The notes: a model not told the origin generated them from the letters alone. A stretch of DNA of 64,000 nucleotides from Sphingomonas abaci (GCF_014199625.1 NZ_JACHNY010000001.1:1-64000), one strand, 5' to 3'; positions 8,526 to 22,222 are shown, numbered from the stretch's first letter. A program made the numbers and translations.

Positions 8526-9290
8526 TCAGATGCCGCCATCGACCGTCTCATGCCCCGCCGCCCGCAGCGCCGCGGCGAGATCGGCGACGCAGTCGGCGAC
8601 CAGCGCCGCGTCCGGGCCGCGCACCACCAGATTGGCCCCCACCCGCCCCTCGCGGAAGAAGGGATAGCTGCCGATCGCGATCTCGCCGCGGTCGCGGAAC
8701 CGCTTCTCCGCGTCGCGCAACAGGTCCGCCACCTCGCTTTCGGCGATCCAGCCGCCGATCGTACGCGACACGACCGGGCGGCCGCCCTCCAGCGTGCCGG
8801 TCAGCGAATCGAGCATGCCGGCGGTGATGTGCGGGACGCCCGCCATGATGAAGATGTTGCCGATGCGGATGCCCGGCGCGCCGGATACGCGGTTGACGAT
8901 CAGGCCGGCCCCCTCCGGCACGCGCGCCATCCGCGCCCGCGCCTCGGTCAGGCCGCCGCGCGTCGCATAGTATTCGGTCAGAACCGCCATCGCCTCCGGG
9001 TGATGGACGACGCCCACGCCCAGCGCCGCCGCGACCGCATCGACGGTGATGTCGTCATGCGTCGGGCCGATGCCGCCGGTGGTGAACAGATAGTCGTTGC
9101 GCGCGCGCAAACCGTTGACCGCCTCGACGATCGCCGCCTCGCGGTCGGCGACCACGCGCACCTCGGCCAGGCGGATACCCTGCACGTTGAGCCAGGCGGC
9201 GACCTGCGCGACGTTGCGATCCTGCGTCCGTCCGGACAGGATTTCATCGCCGATCACGACGAGGGCGGCGGTCCAGATGCGATCGGCCAT
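8526..9290 (-). CDS. CinA-like molybdopterin-binding domain protein
   Basis: A 254-residue protein matching the N-terminal (COG1058) part of CinA: VVIGDEILSGRTQDRN at the start and TGGIGPTHDD (71-80), the nucleotide/molybdopterin-binding loop of the MoaB/MogA fold. It lacks the C-terminal nicotinamide-nucleotide amidase domain of full-length CinA, as in many alphaproteobacteria. Related proteins have ADP-ribose or FAD pyrophosphatase activity; the biological role here is uncertain. It is divergent from map with a 50-bp gap. Confidence 0.85.
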   Translation of the reverse strand: MADRIWTAALVVIGDEILSGRTQDRNVAQVAAWLNVQGIRLAEVRVVADREAAIVEAVNGLRARNDYLFTTGGIGPTHDDITVDAVAAALGVGVVHHPEAMAVLTEYYATRGGLTEARARMARVPEGAGLIVNRVSGAPGIRIGNIFIMAGVPHITAGMLDSLTGTLEGGRPVVSRTIGGWIAESEVADLLRDAEKRFRDRGEIAIGSYPFFREGRVGANLVVRGPDAALVADCVADLAAALRAAGHETVDGGI

Positions 9291-9340
9291 GGCGCGACCT
9301 TAGCCTCGCAAAAGCGCCGCCGCCACGCTATATCGCGACA

Positions 9341-10168
9341 ATGACCGAATATGTGACCGTGACGTCCGACGCGCCCGAGGGCCGCACCGGGGCGATCAAG
9401 CTTCATGGCCCCGCCGCCTTCGCCGGGATGCACGCCGCCGGCCGCCTCGCCGCCGAGACGCTGGACATGATCACGCCGCACATGGTGCCCGGCGTCGCCA
9501 CCGCCGAGATCGACCGGCTGATCTACGATTTCGTGTGCGCGCGCGGCGGCGTGCCGGCGACGCTCGGCTATCGCGGCTACACGCATAGCAGCTGCATCTC
9601 GATCAACCATGTCGTCTGCCATGGCATCCCGTCCGAGAAGACGCTGAAGTCGGGGGACATCGTCAATGTCGACGTCACCCCGATCCTGGACGGCTGGCAT
9701 GGCGACACCAGCCGCATGTACCTGATCGGCGACGTGCCGCTGAAGGCGAAGCGGCTGGTCGAGGTGACCTATGAATGCCTGATGCTGGGGCTGGAGCAGG
9801 CCAGGCCGGGCAATCATCTGGGCGACATCTCGCACGTCATCCAGCGCCATGCCGAGAAGCACCGCTACGGCGTCGTCCGCGATTTCTGCGGCCACGGTGT
9901 CGGCCGGCTGTTCCACGACGCGCCGGAGGTCGTCCATGTCGGCCGACCCGGCACCGGCCCGGAGCTGCGCCCCGGCATGATCTTCACGGTCGAGCCGATG
10001 ATCAACATCGGCCGCCCCGACGTGAAGCTGCTCGACGACGGCTGGACCGCCGTGACCCGCGACCGCTCGCTGTCGGCGCAGTTCGAGCATTCAATCGGCA
10101 TCACCGAGACCGGCTGCGAGATCTTCACCACCAGCCCGGCGGGGCTGCACCAGCCGCCCTATCTGTAG
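9341..10168 (+). CDS. map: Methionine aminopeptidase, type I
   Basis: Removes the initiator methionine from nascent proteins. The 275-residue chain has the pita-bread fold signatures and all five metal ligands: Asp 111 (NVDVT), Asp 122 (WHGDTS), His 185 (CGHGVG), Glu 218 (FTVEPM) and Glu 249 (QFEHS). His 94 in VCHG corresponds to the conserved substrate-site His. The extra 15-20 N-terminal residues are slightly longer than in E. coli. The start has no clear Shine-Dalgarno, so a leaderless or weak start is possible. Monocistronic by spacing, with purL 109 bp downstream. Confidence 0.95.
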   Translation: MTEYVTVTSDAPEGRTGAIKLHGPAAFAGMHAAGRLAAETLDMITPHMVPGVATAEIDRLIYDFVCARGGVPATLGYRGYTHSSCISINHVVCHGIPSEKTLKSGDIVNVDVTPILDGWHGDTSRMYLIGDVPLKAKRLVEVTYECLMLGLEQARPGNHLGDISHVIQRHAEKHRYGVVRDFCGHGVGRLFHDAPEVVHVGRPGTGPELRPGMIFTVEPMINIGRPDVKLLDDGWTAVTRDRSLSAQFEHSIGITETGCEIFTTSPAGLHQPPYL

Positions 10169-10277
10169 CGTGGCGCCGGCCCCGGGCGGATCGTCGCGTT
10201 CGATCGTCCAACCGTGCGGCGCGTTAGTTTCACCGGAATAGTGACGAACCGGCCCGCTCCCGCTAAAGGCGCGGGCC

Positions 10278-12494
<2,217 letters not shown>

Positions 12495-12520
12495 TCGCCC
12501 GCCGACCGGGACAGATGCAA

Positions 12521-12555
12521 AAAGGGCCGCCCCGTATACCGGAGCGGCCCTTCTT
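12521..12555. terminator. purL: Bidirectional intrinsic terminator after purL
   Basis: GGGCCGC (12524-12530) pairs with GCGGCCC (12544-12550), flanked by an A run on the left and TTCTTC on the right, so it can serve purL and, from the other side, csbD. It lies in the convergent gap between these genes. Confidence 0.8.
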
Positions 12556-12577
12556 CATGTCCGGGATTCAGCCCCGA

Positions 12578-12760
12578 TCAGATGTCGTCGCCCAGCGCGC
12601 CCTTCACCTTGCCCTTGAGCTGCTGGCCCTTGCCCTCGGCCTGCTGCGCCTCGCCCTCGGCGGCAAGGTTGGGATCCCGGTTATGCTCGCCAATCGCCTC
12701 CTTGGCCTTGCCGATCGCCTCGTTGACGTTGCCTTTGATCTTGTCGGTCAGTTCGCCCAT
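12578..12760 (-). CDS. CsbD family stress-response protein
   Basis: A 60-residue, highly charged, hydrophilic protein with the CsbD pattern (KIKGNVNEAIGKAKEAIGE, then EGKGQQLKGKVKGALGD). CsbD proteins accumulate in general stress, with no defined biochemical role. GGAGG lies 5 bases before the ATG at 12760; longer in-frame starts upstream would add an unrelated 22-residue leader. About 70 bp upstream is a good match to an EcfG-type promoter, which fits the usual general-stress control of this family in alphaproteobacteria. Confidence 0.9.
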   Translation of the reverse strand: MGELTDKIKGNVNEAIGKAKEAIGEHNRDPNLAAEGEAQQAEGKGQQLKGKVKGALGDDI

Positions 12761-12829
12761 CGCAACCTCCATGTCGGTCGGACGCGAGGGGCGGGAAAAT
12801 CGCCCGGTCGCCGGACCGCTCAGCAAGAG

Positions 12830-12855
12830 TAACCAAGGACTTACACCCAGGTTCC
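12830..12855 (-). promoter_or_regulatory. EcfG-type general stress response promoter for csbD
   Basis: On the minus strand GGAAC (12855-12851) is followed after 17 bases by GTTA (12833-12830). This matches the alphaproteobacterial sigma-EcfG consensus GGAAC-N16/17-CGTT with one mismatch (G for C before GTT). Transcription would start near 12822, leaving a leader of about 60 bases before csbD. Confidence 0.6.
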
Positions 12856-12897
12856 CAATTTCGCTCTAGCGGGATCGGCCGGGCGGGGCGGAGCCGG

Positions 12898-13905
12898 TCA
12901 GATCAGGCCGGCGAGCGGGCTAGACGGATCGGCATAGCGGCGCTGGCCCATCCGGCCGGCGCGATAGGACAGCCGTCCCGCCTCCACCGCCGCGCGCATC
13001 GCCGCCGCCATCATCACCGGGTCCCTGGCCTCGGCGATCGCGGTGTTCATCAGCACGCCATCGCAACCCAGCTCCATCGCCACCGCCGCGTCCGACGCGG
13101 TGCCGACGCCCGCATCGACCAGCACCGGCACCTTGGCGCCCTCGACGATCAGGCGGATCGTCACCCGGTTCTGGATGCCCAGCCCCGAGCCGATCGGCGC
13201 GCCGAGCGGCATGATCGCGACCGCGCCGGCATCCTCCAGCCGCTTCGCCGCGATCGGGTCATCGACGCAATAGACCATCGGCAGGAACCCCTCCTTGGCC
13301 AGGATCTCGGTGGCGCGAAGCGTCTCGACCATGTCGGGATAGAGCGTCTTCGCCTCGCCCAGCACCTCCAGCTTCACCAGGTCCCATCCGCCCGCCTCAC
13401 GCGCCAGCCTGAGCGTGCGGATCGCATCCTCGGCGGTGAAGCAGCCGGCGGTGTTGGGCAGATAGGTGACCCTCTTCGGGTCGATGAAATCGGTTAGCAT
13501 CGGCGCGTTGCGGTCGCTGACGTTCACGCGCCGCACCGCCACCGTCACGATCTCCGCGCCCGAAGCTTCCAGCGCGGCGGCGTTCTGCGCGAAGTCCTTG
13601 TACTTGCCGGTGCCCACGATCAGCCGCGAGCGGAAGCTGCGGCCCGCCACCGTCCAGCGATCGTCCGCCAGCGGCGCGGCGTGGTCGCCGCCGCCAACGA
13701 AATGGACGATCTCGATATCGTCGCCGTCCTCGACCGTCACGTCCTTCAGCGTCGAGCGCGGCACCACCTCCATGTTGCGCTCCACGGCGACCTTCTCCGG
13801 CACCAGTCCCAGCTCGCTCGCCAGGTCGGCGAGGCTGAGGCCGGCCGCGATTCGCTTGTGCTCGCCGTTGACGGTGATCGAGACGGTTCCATCGCTATGG
13901 GGCAT
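12898..13905 (-). CDS. thiSG: Fused sulfur carrier ThiS - thiazole synthase ThiG
   Basis: A fusion of two thiamine-biosynthesis proteins. Residues 9-73 are a ThiS-like ubiquitin fold ending in VHFVGGG (Gly 71-73), whose terminal Gly-Gly normally becomes the thiocarboxylate sulfur donor. Residues 83-335 are the ThiG TIM barrel that makes the thiazole phosphate; VGTGKYK and DLVKLEV carry its conserved residues, with Lys 178 as the Schiff-base lysine. Because ThiS is internal, its Gly-Gly is not a free C-terminus as written, so cleavage or an altered mechanism is needed. Such fusions are known in sphingomonads. No TPP riboswitch is visible in the 149-bp upstream gap. Confidence 0.92.
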   Translation of the reverse strand: MPHSDGTVSITVNGEHKRIAAGLSLADLASELGLVPEKVAVERNMEVVPRSTLKDVTVEDGDDIEIVHFVGGGDHAAPLADDRWTVAGRSFRSRLIVGTGKYKDFAQNAAALEASGAEIVTVAVRRVNVSDRNAPMLTDFIDPKRVTYLPNTAGCFTAEDAIRTLRLAREAGGWDLVKLEVLGEAKTLYPDMVETLRATEILAKEGFLPMVYCVDDPIAAKRLEDAGAVAIMPLGAPIGSGLGIQNRVTIRLIVEGAKVPVLVDAGVGTASDAAVAMELGCDGVLMNTAIAEARDPVMMAAAMRAAVEAGRLSYRAGRMGQRRYADPSSPLAGLI

Positions 13906-13969
13906 CGGGTCCAGTTCCAGCCGGGGCGCCGCCGGACGGGCCGGCCGGCGCGTGAAAAGGGGCGCACCA

Positions 13970-14001
13970 CGTTCGCATCTCGACTTGACGGGATGCGAAC
14001 G
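13970..14001. promoter_or_regulatory. Perfect 10-bp inverted repeat between thiSG and aroQ
   Basis: CGTTCGCATC (13970-13979) and GATGCGAACG (13992-14001) are perfect arms around a 12-bp spacer that contains TTGAC. It sits in the 149-bp divergent gap, 54 bp before aroQ and 65 bp before thiSG. It could be an operator for either gene or a transcript hairpin. Confidence 0.4.
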
Positions 14002-14054
14002 GGTAGAGGGGCGATCTAGGGGTCGCGGACGGCGGCCGCAACCGGAAGCCGCCC

Positions 14055-14510
14055 ATGTCGACCTCTCTCGCCACCGAAGCCAATACCGTGTTCGTGCTGA
14101 ACGGCCCCAACCTCAACCTGCTGGGGCTGCGCGAGCCGGCCATCTACGGCCATGACACGCTCGACGACATCGCCGGCATGATGGAGGATCGCGCCCGCGA
14201 ACTGGGGCTGGAAATCGACCTGCGCCAGTCGAATCATGAAGGTCATCTGATCGACTGGATGCACGAGGCGCAAGCCGTGGGCGCGAAGGCGGTGCTGCTC
14301 AATGCAGGCGGCTTCACCCATAGCTCGGTCGCGCTGCACGATGCGATCAAGTCGATCGTGACGCCGGTGGTCGAGGTCCATCTCTCCAACCCGCATGCCC
14401 GCGAAGAATTCCGTCATGTCAGCATGATCGGCCGTGCCGCCAAAGGCACGGTCGCGGGATTCGGGGCGTTGTCCTATATCCTCGCGCTTGAAGCCGCGGC
14501 CCGGTTCTGA
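14055..14510 (+). CDS. aroQ: Type II 3-dehydroquinate dehydratase
   Basis: Third step of the shikimate pathway: trans-dehydration of 3-dehydroquinate to 3-dehydroshikimate. The 151-residue length and motifs fit the dodecameric type II enzyme: [18 protein letters not shown] with the catalytic Arg and Tyr, NAGGFTHSS, and [16 protein letters not shown] with the catalytic-site His and Arg. It stands 31 bp before accB and probably forms an operon with accBC, an arrangement common in alphaproteobacteria. Confidence 0.96.
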   Translation: MSTSLATEANTVFVLNGPNLNLLGLREPAIYGHDTLDDIAGMMEDRARELGLEIDLRQSNHEGHLIDWMHEAQAVGAKAVLLNAGGFTHSSVALHDAIKSIVTPVVEVHLSNPHAREEFRHVSMIGRAAKGTVAGFGALSYILALEAAARF

Positions 14511-14541
14511 CAGGGGCACGCGCTTGTACAGGGAAGGTTCC

Positions 14542-15030
14542 ATGACCGACACGAATTCCAGCGGCACCATGATGGTCGATGTCGACCTGGTGCGCCAGCT
14601 CGCCGAGCTGCTCGACGCCACCCAGCTGACCGAGATCGAGGTCGAGCATGGCGAGCGCAAGATCCGCGTCGCCCGCAAGGTGTCGCAGGGCGGCGGCCAG
14701 GCGGTGCATTACGCCCCTGCCCCCGTGGCGATGAGCGCCGCGCAGCCGGCCGCACCCGTCGCGGCCGAGGTCGGCGCGTCCGCGCCGGCCAGCAGCGCCA
14801 ACGCGGTGCGCTCGCCGATGGTCGGCACCGCCTATCTGGCGGCCGAGCCGGGCGCCAAGCCGTTCGCGGGCATCGGCCAGAAGGTCGCGGCCGGCGACAC
14901 GCTGCTGATCGTCGAGGCGATGAAGGTGATGAACCCGATCGTTGCCACCGCCGCCGGCACCGTCACCCAGGTGCTGGTCGAGAACGGTCAGCCGGTCGAA
15001 TTCGACCAGCCGCTGATCGTCGTTGAGTAA
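14542..15030 (+). CDS. accB: Biotin carboxyl carrier protein of acetyl-CoA carboxylase
   Basis: Carries biotin between the carboxylase and transferase halves of acetyl-CoA carboxylase, the first committed step of fatty-acid synthesis. The 162-residue protein has an N-terminal dimerisation region, an Ala/Pro-rich flexible linker at about 57-87, and the biotinyl domain with EAMKVMN (Lys 128 biotinylated). The ATG at 14542 follows GGGAAGG at suitable spacing; upstream in-frame codons overlap aroQ and look non-coding. accC begins 4 bp after the stop. Confidence 0.96.
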   Translation: MTDTNSSGTMMVDVDLVRQLAELLDATQLTEIEVEHGERKIRVARKVSQGGGQAVHYAPAPVAMSAAQPAAPVAAEVGASAPASSANAVRSPMVGTAYLAAEPGAKPFAGIGQKVAAGDTLLIVEAMKVMNPIVATAAGTVTQVLVENGQPVEFDQPLIVVE

Positions 15031-15034
15031 GCCT

Positions 15035-16387
<1,353 letters not shown>

Positions 16388-16395
16388 TGGGCGGC

Positions 16396-16432
16396 ATGGG
16401 TGTCGCGGGGGCCTCGGCGCTCCGACACCCAT
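16396..16432. terminator. accC: Hairpin downstream of accC
   Basis: ATGGGTGTCG (16396-16405) and CGACACCCAT (16423-16432) are perfect 10-bp arms with a 17-base loop, starting 9 bp after the accC stop. There is no T run, so this is a candidate hairpin terminator or RNA-stability element only. Confidence 0.5.
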
Positions 16433-16569
16433 GGCGTCAACGGCGGCGCCGTCGGGCGCTCCCGTCTCTGACCACCCTACACGAATGACGTAAAATTAAT
16501 GTGAATCATAAAGGAACATCGGTTTTCGGCCCGCATTCTTCCCTCGCCATCAAGGAGGGAGTGTTCCAG

Positions 16570-16965
16570 ATGAATTTGGTTCGCACGTTTGGCGTCGCCG
16601 CCACATTGTCGCTGGCATCGATGACGGCCATGGCCCCGGCCACCGCGCAATGGGTCAAGGAACAGGCCAATGTTCCGGCCGGCCCGGACGGACAGCGCGT
16701 GATCGACCTGCTCGCCAAGGGCAAGCGGCTCGAAACGGTGACCTGCCACGACTTCGGCCAGCTCGACGAAAGCTTCCGACCCCAGGCGATCGTCTATGCC
16801 GCCAATTACGGCCCCAAGGGCAAGCCGCATCCGACAGTGACGATCGATGGCGTCGAGAAGATCGTGCCGGTCGTGGTCGACCAGTGCAAGGCGCGTCCGG
16901 GCAATCATTTCCTGGCGGCGGTGCAGACCGCGCTGAAGCAGGAACCGCCGGTCAAGCGCCGCTGA
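16570..16965 (+). CDS. HdeA-like periplasmic protein
   Basis: A 131-residue exported protein. Residues 1-26 form a signal peptide (ending PATAQ), and the mature part matches the HdeA/HdeB pattern: a Cys 59/Cys 106 pair expected to form a disulfide, TCHDFGQLDESFRPQAI and VVVDQC. HdeA proteins are acid-activated periplasmic chaperones in enterobacteria; alphaproteobacterial relatives are less studied. AAGGAGGGAG precedes the ATG at 16570; longer in-frame starts upstream add codons through an AT-rich promoter-like stretch at about 16485-16515. Confidence 0.75.
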   Translation: MNLVRTFGVAATLSLASMTAMAPATAQWVKEQANVPAGPDGQRVIDLLAKGKRLETVTCHDFGQLDESFRPQAIVYAANYGPKGKPHPTVTIDGVEKIVPVVVDQCKARPGNHFLAAVQTALKQEPPVKRR

Positions 16966-17100
16966 TAGGACGGCACCCGCGGGCGGGCCGTCATGTCCCG
17001 CCCGCCTTTCGCGCCGCGCGCCGCCTCGCACCAGCCGGCTTTCCGCGCCCATCGCCATCGCGACCTTGGCATCCCCGCCGCAGCGGCGCATAAGCCGGTC

Positions 17101-17971
<871 letters not shown>

Positions 17972-18056
17972 ACACATCCCCGCCCCGGTCGCGGCCGGGG
18001 CAGCAGAGTTTCAAACACGGCCCACGCACTTCGCTGGGGCCAAGAAGGGAAGAACC

Positions 18057-19469
18057 ATGGCGACGACGGCCAACGACATCCTGAAGAAGATCAAGGACGA
18101 AGAGATCGAGTGGGTCGATCTGCGCTTCACCGATCCCAAGGGCAAGTGGCAGCACCTGACCATGGTCGCCGGCATCATGGGCGAGGATGAGTGGACCGAC
18201 GGCCTGATGTTCGACGGTTCGTCGATTGAGGGCTGGAAGGCGATCAACGAGTCCGACATGGTGCTGAAGCCCGATCTGGACGCGGTCTATACCGACCCCT
18301 TCTCGGCGACGCCGATGCTGATCGTGTTCTGCGACGTGGTCGAACCGTCGACCGGCGAGCTGTACGCCCGCGACCCGCGTTCGACCGCCAAGCGCGCCGA
18401 GGCCTATCTGAAGACCACCGGCATCGGCGACACCGTCTATGTCGGTCCCGAGGCCGAGTTCTTCATGTTCGACAACGTGCAGTTCGACACGAACTACGCC
18501 GCGTCCTATTTCAAGATCGACGATGTCGAGCTGCCGACCAACACCGGCCGCGAATATGAGGGCGGCAACCTCGCCCATCGTCCGCGCGCCAAGGGCGGCT
18601 ATTTCCCGGTCGCACCGGTCGACTCGGCGGTCGATATCCGGGGCGAGATGGTCACCACCATGCTCGAAATGGGCCTGCCCTGCGACAAGCACCATCACGA
18701 GGTCGCCGCCGCGCAGCACGAACTGGGCCTGACCTTCGGCACGCTGACCCAGACCGCGGATCGGATGCAGATCTACAAGTACGTCGTGCATCAGGTCGCC
18801 CATGCCTATGGCAAGACCGCGACGTTCATGCCGAAGCCGATCAAGGAAGATAACGGCTCGGGGATGCACACCCACTTCTCGATCTGGAACGGCAAGGAGC
18901 CGCTGTTCGCGGGCAATGGCTATGCCGGTCTGTCGGACATGTGCCTCTATTTCATCGGCGGCATCATCAAGCATGCCAAGGCGGTGAATGCCTTCACCAA
19001 CCCGTCGACCAACTCCTACAAGCGTCTGGTCCCGGGGTATGAGGCGCCGGTGCTGCTCGCCTATTCGGCGCGCAACCGCTCGGCCTCGTGCCGCATCCCC
19101 TATGGCACGGGTCCGAAGTCCAAGCGCGTGGAAGTCCGCTTCCCGGACGCGCTCGCCAACCCCTATCTCGCCTATGCGGCGCTGATGATGGCCGGCATGG
19201 ACGGCATCCAGAACAAGATCCATCCCGGCGAGGCGATGGACAAGAACCTGTACGACCTGCCGCCGGCCGAACTGGCGCAGGTGCCGACCGTCGCCGGCTC
19301 GCTGCGCGAGGCGCTCGACTGTCTGGAGGCCGATCACGACTTCCTGCTGAAGGGCGACGTGTTCTCCAAGGACCAGATCGAGGCGTTCGTCGAGATCAAG
19401 CGCTCGGAAGTCGCGCGTTGGGAGATGACGCCCAGCCCGGTCGAATACGACATGTACTATAGCGGCTGA
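18057..19469 (+). CDS. glnA: Glutamine synthetase type I
   Basis: Makes glutamine from glutamate, ammonia and ATP; a dodecamer of 470-residue subunits. [17 protein letters not shown] and [10 protein letters not shown] carry metal, ATP and substrate contacts. NLYDLPPAE contains Tyr 399, the adenylylation site of the beta-subtype (Tyr 397 in E. coli), so regulation by GlnE and PII is expected. AAGGGAAGAACC precedes the ATG. It is co-transcribed with glnB and followed by a strong GC hairpin. Confidence 0.97.
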   Translation: MATTANDILKKIKDEEIEWVDLRFTDPKGKWQHLTMVAGIMGEDEWTDGLMFDGSSIEGWKAINESDMVLKPDLDAVYTDPFSATPMLIVFCDVVEPSTGELYARDPRSTAKRAEAYLKTTGIGDTVYVGPEAEFFMFDNVQFDTNYAASYFKIDDVELPTNTGREYEGGNLAHRPRAKGGYFPVAPVDSAVDIRGEMVTTMLEMGLPCDKHHHEVAAAQHELGLTFGTLTQTADRMQIYKYVVHQVAHAYGKTATFMPKPIKEDNGSGMHTHFSIWNGKEPLFAGNGYAGLSDMCLYFIGGIIKHAKAVNAFTNPSTNSYKRLVPGYEAPVLLAYSARNRSASCRIPYGTGPKSKRVEVRFPDALANPYLAYAALMMAGMDGIQNKIHPGEAMDKNLYDLPPAELAQVPTVAGSLREALDCLEADHDFLLKGDVFSKDQIEAFVEIKRSEVARWEMTPSPVEYDMYYSG

Positions 19470-19479
19470 TCCCCGCATC

Positions 19480-19502
19480 GGCGGCCGGGCGACCCGGCCG
19501 CC
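19480..19502 (+). terminator. glnA: GC-rich hairpin after glnA
   Basis: GGCGGCCGGG (19480-19489) and CCCGGCCGCC (19493-19502) form a perfect 10-bp stem with a 3-base loop starting 11 bp past the glnA stop. No U tract follows, so termination would rely on the very stable stem. Confidence 0.6.
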
Positions 19503-19621
19503 ACTTCAGGATTGCACGAACCCGGTCGACGCCCCCGTGCGTCGGCCGGGTTCGGCGTATCGGGATGGTCGCCAGCATGATCCCGCTTGACCCCGCCCCC
19601 CGGACCGGCCGATAGCCCGGC

Positions 19622-19785
19622 ACGTCGATGTGGGAGAGACCGGGCGACCGGCGCCGAAGGAGCAACCGCCCCGGAAACTCTCAGGCAAAAGGACCACGTG
19701 GACGCAGGATTTCTGGAGAGAGGCATGGGCGTCCCCCGTGTCCGCCGACGGGATAGCGATCTCAGGCGCAAGGGACAGAAGGGGC
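19622..19785 (+). promoter_or_regulatory. Tandem glycine riboswitch upstream of serine deaminase
   Basis: Two glycine-aptamer units lie head to tail. Unit 1 (about 19622-19703) has GGGAGAGACCG, GCGCCGAAGGAGCAA and AACTCTCAGGCAAAAGGAC, all close to consensus. Unit 2 (about 19706-19785) has TCTGGAGAGAGGC, then a divergent middle (GCCGACGGGATAGCG), then TCTCAGGCGCAAGGGACAGA. A 5-bp hairpin (GCCGG at 19793-19797 with CCGGC at 19803-19807) sits directly before the GAGAGG ribosome site at 19808-19813, so control is probably at translation initiation. The 349-bp glnA-sdaA gap is mostly filled by this element. Confidence 0.88.
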
Positions 19786-19818
19786 ATGGAAGGCCGGCCC
19801 GACCGGCGAGAGGATGCC

Positions 19819-21225
19819 ATGCACGCCGACGTCACCCCCGCGACTCCCGTCACCCCATTGGACCGGGACGTCCACCGGCCGATCAGCGTCGCTGAACTGT
19901 TCACCATCGGCATCGGCCCGTCGAGTTCGCACACGGTCGGTCCGATGCGCGCCGGCTTCGACTTCGCGCAGCGCGCGCTGGGGCGCGATTCGCCGCCCGT
20001 GGGCGTCACCTGCGACCTGTACGGCTCGCTGGCGCTGACCGGGCGCGGCCATGCCACCGATACCGCGACCGTTCTGGGGCTGGCGGGCTGGGAGCCCGAG
20101 CGGATCGATCCCGACGACGCGCCGACGATCCTCGCAGCCATCGACCGGGACGCGCGGCTGACGCTGGGCGGGACGCTGCCGATCGGCTTCGCGGCCGGCG
20201 ACATCGTCTTCCATCCGCGCGAATTCCTGCCCGAACATCCCAATGGCATGACCTTCACCGCCACGCTGACGGACGGCACCGCCTATGCGGAGACCTATTT
20301 CTCAATCGGTGGCGGCGCGATCCTGCGCAAGGGCGCCGGGATCACGGCGATCAACATCGCGGTACGGCATCCCTTCTCCTCGGGCGCCGACCTCCTGGCG
20401 ATCGGCGACGCCACCGGCCTGGCGATCGCCGACATCGTTCGCGCGAATGAGGAGGCGTGGCGCTCGCCCGGCGAGACCGACGCCTTTCTGGATGCGGTGC
20501 GCCGGGCGATGAGCGCGTGCATCGATCGCGGCATCGCCCAGGACGGGGTGCTGCCCGGCGGCCTGAAAGTGCGTCGCCGCGCCCGCGCCCTGTCCGCCGG
20601 CCTCTCCGGCGAGCGGCCCGGCGGCAATCCGGCCGAGGTCTTCGAGTGGGTCAGCCTTTGGGCGCTGGCGGTGAACGAGGAGAATGCGGCGGGCGGCCGC
20701 GTCGTCACCGCGCCGACCAATGGTGCCGCAGGCGTGCTGCCGGCGGTGTTGCGCTTCTACGAGACGCTGATCGCGGGCGCGAATGCGGAGGGGGCACGGA
20801 CCTTCCTGCTCACCGCCGCCGCGATCGGGATGCTCTACAAGAAGCGCGCGTCCATCTCGGCGGCCGAGATGGGCTGCCAGGGCGAAGTCGGCGTCGCCTG
20901 TTCGATGGCGGCGGGCGCGCTGGCCGCCGTGCTCGGCGGCAGCAACCGCCAGATCGAGAACGCAGCCGAGATCGGCATGGAGCATAATCTCGGCCTGACC
21001 TGCGACCCGATCGGCGGGCTGGTGCAGATCCCGTGCATCGAACGCAATACGATGGGCGCGGTCAAGGCGATCAACGCCGCCTATCTCGCGCTGCGCGGCG
21101 ACGGCAGCCATATCGTCAGTCTGGACGCGGTCATCGAGACGATGCGCCAGACCGGCGCGGACATGCGCTCGCAATATAAGGAAACCAGCCTGGGCGGGCT
21201 GGCGGTGAATGTGGTGGAATGCTGA
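19819..21225 (+). CDS. sdaA: L-serine ammonia-lyase (iron-sulfur, single chain)
   Basis: Deaminates L-serine to pyruvate and ammonia using a [4Fe-4S] cluster. The 468-residue protein contains both parts: the N-terminal beta region with [11 protein letters not shown] (33-43) and the C-terminal alpha region with [23 protein letters not shown] and [14 protein letters not shown], whose cysteines hold the cluster. The ATG at 19819 follows GAGAGG at 5 bases; in-frame codons further upstream run through the riboswitch and are not coding. Glycine control makes sense because glycine and serine interconvert, so excess glycine can be drained through serine to pyruvate. Confidence 0.95.
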   Translation: MHADVTPATPVTPLDRDVHRPISVAELFTIGIGPSSSHTVGPMRAGFDFAQRALGRDSPPVGVTCDLYGSLALTGRGHATDTATVLGLAGWEPERIDPDDAPTILAAIDRDARLTLGGTLPIGFAAGDIVFHPREFLPEHPNGMTFTATLTDGTAYAETYFSIGGGAILRKGAGITAINIAVRHPFSSGADLLAIGDATGLAIADIVRANEEAWRSPGETDAFLDAVRRAMSACIDRGIAQDGVLPGGLKVRRRARALSAGLSGERPGGNPAEVFEWVSLWALAVNEENAAGGRVVTAPTNGAAGVLPAVLRFYETLIAGANAEGARTFLLTAAAIGMLYKKRASISAAEMGCQGEVGVACSMAAGALAAVLGGSNRQIENAAEIGMEHNLGLTCDPIGGLVQIPCIERNTMGAVKAINAAYLALRGDGSHIVSLDAVIETMRQTGADMRSQYKETSLGGLAVNVVEC

Positions 21226-21271
21226 GCGCCGAAGGTGGCGCGCCATCCGCCGGGACGGCGCGCCGCCCGGA

Positions 21272-21649
21272 TCAGTCTTCGCCTTCCTCCGCGGCTTCGG
21301 CTTCGGCCTTTGTCTTGTGGTCGACGCCCGGCTCCTCGGCCGGCGGGGAGTAGACGCTGAACAGCTTCAACGGCTCGTCGCCCTTGTTGATGATGTTGTG
21401 GAGCGCGCCCTTGGGGATGACGATCAGATGGTTCGGCGTCACCTTGGTCGTCGAGCCATCGACCTTGGCCTGACCCTCGCCCGCCACGAAGAAGGTGGTC
21501 TGATCGGCGTCGTGCGTCTCCTCACCGATATCGTCGCCCGGCTCGATCGACATCAGCACGATCTGGCAGTTCTCGTCACGATAGACTTCCTTCTGGAAGT
21601 GGGTGTTCTTGGTCGCCAGCGCGACCATGTCCTTGTTGAAGATCGCCAC
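21272..21649 (-). CDS. Small cupin-domain protein
   Basis: A 125-residue single-domain cupin. ETHDADQTTFFVAGEGQAKVDG and PNHLIVIPKGALHNIIN give the two cupin motifs with metal-binding His/Glu-like residues, and a charged Glu/Lys-rich tail follows. Related sphingomonad proteins are annotated only as cupins; a sugar- or metal-binding role is possible but not shown. It is convergent with sdaA and lies 81 bp downstream of the DUF488 gene on the same strand. Confidence 0.8.
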   Translation of the reverse strand: MAIFNKDMVALATKNTHFQKEVYRDENCQIVLMSIEPGDDIGEETHDADQTTFFVAGEGQAKVDGSTTKVTPNHLIVIPKGALHNIINKGDEPLKLFSVYSPPAEEPGVDHKTKAEAEAAEEGED

Positions 21650-21730
21650 TTTGCCGTCCTTTGCGCTGTCTGAGATGAGAGCCGCCGCAACGGCCCGGCC
21701 CTTTGCCCGGTTCCGCCGCGATCGACAGGG

Positions 21731-22162
21731 TCAAGGAAACAGGTCGACCACCTCGACCCCCTGCCCCACCGCCTCGACCAGCAGGCGGCGGTGGCAATGG
21801 CTGGGATCGCGTTCGTAGCAGAGCAGCGCCGAAGGCCGCTCCGCCGCCAGCGCCAGCATCTGCGCCGCCGCCGCCTGCGCCTCGGGCAGTTCGAGCTGGT
21901 CGTCATAGACCTGGGTCAGCGTCGCGACATCGCCCTTCTTCGCCGCATCGCGCCCGCGCTTGGGCGTGCCGAGCGCCTTCAGATGGACGTACCCGATCCC
22001 CGCCTCGGCCAACGAGGCGGCGAGCGGCGATTTGGAAAAGCCGGGCCGGCGCGACAGCGGCAGCGCGCGGACGTCGATCACCCGGCTGACGCCGGCGGCG
22101 ATCAGCGTGGCGATGAAATCCGCCATCGTCGTGGCCTCGTAGCCGATCGTATAGAGTTTCAT
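21731..22162 (-). CDS. DUF488 family protein
   Basis: A 143-residue protein of the DUF488 family. It opens [10 protein letters not shown], then [19 protein letters not shown] and [16 protein letters not shown], the family's conserved signature with clustered Cys, Asp and His residues. The biochemical role is unknown; some members are thought to be nucleic-acid-linked. The start at 22162 gives the universal family N-terminus. It is divergent from trmFO with a 60-bp gap; a longer open frame on this strand across trmFO is antisense only. Confidence 0.85.
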   Translation of the reverse strand: MKLYTIGYEATTMADFIATLIAAGVSRVIDVRALPLSRRPGFSKSPLAASLAEAGIGYVHLKALGTPKRGRDAAKKGDVATLTQVYDDQLELPEAQAAAAQMLALAAERPSALLCYERDPSHCHRRLLVEAVGQGVEVVDLFP

Positions 22163-22222
22163 GCCGCCCAAGCTGGCGATCCGGGCCTGACTTGCCAAGC
22201 GGCGGCGGCTAGGGAGGCGGGC

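Noticed and set aside
13906..14054. TPP riboswitch upstream of thiSG
   Set aside because: No recognisable THI-box conserved segments in the 149-bp gap.
19630..19818. N-terminal extension of sdaA
   Set aside because: These codons lie inside the glycine riboswitch; the ATG at 19819 has a good ribosome site and gives the family N-terminus.
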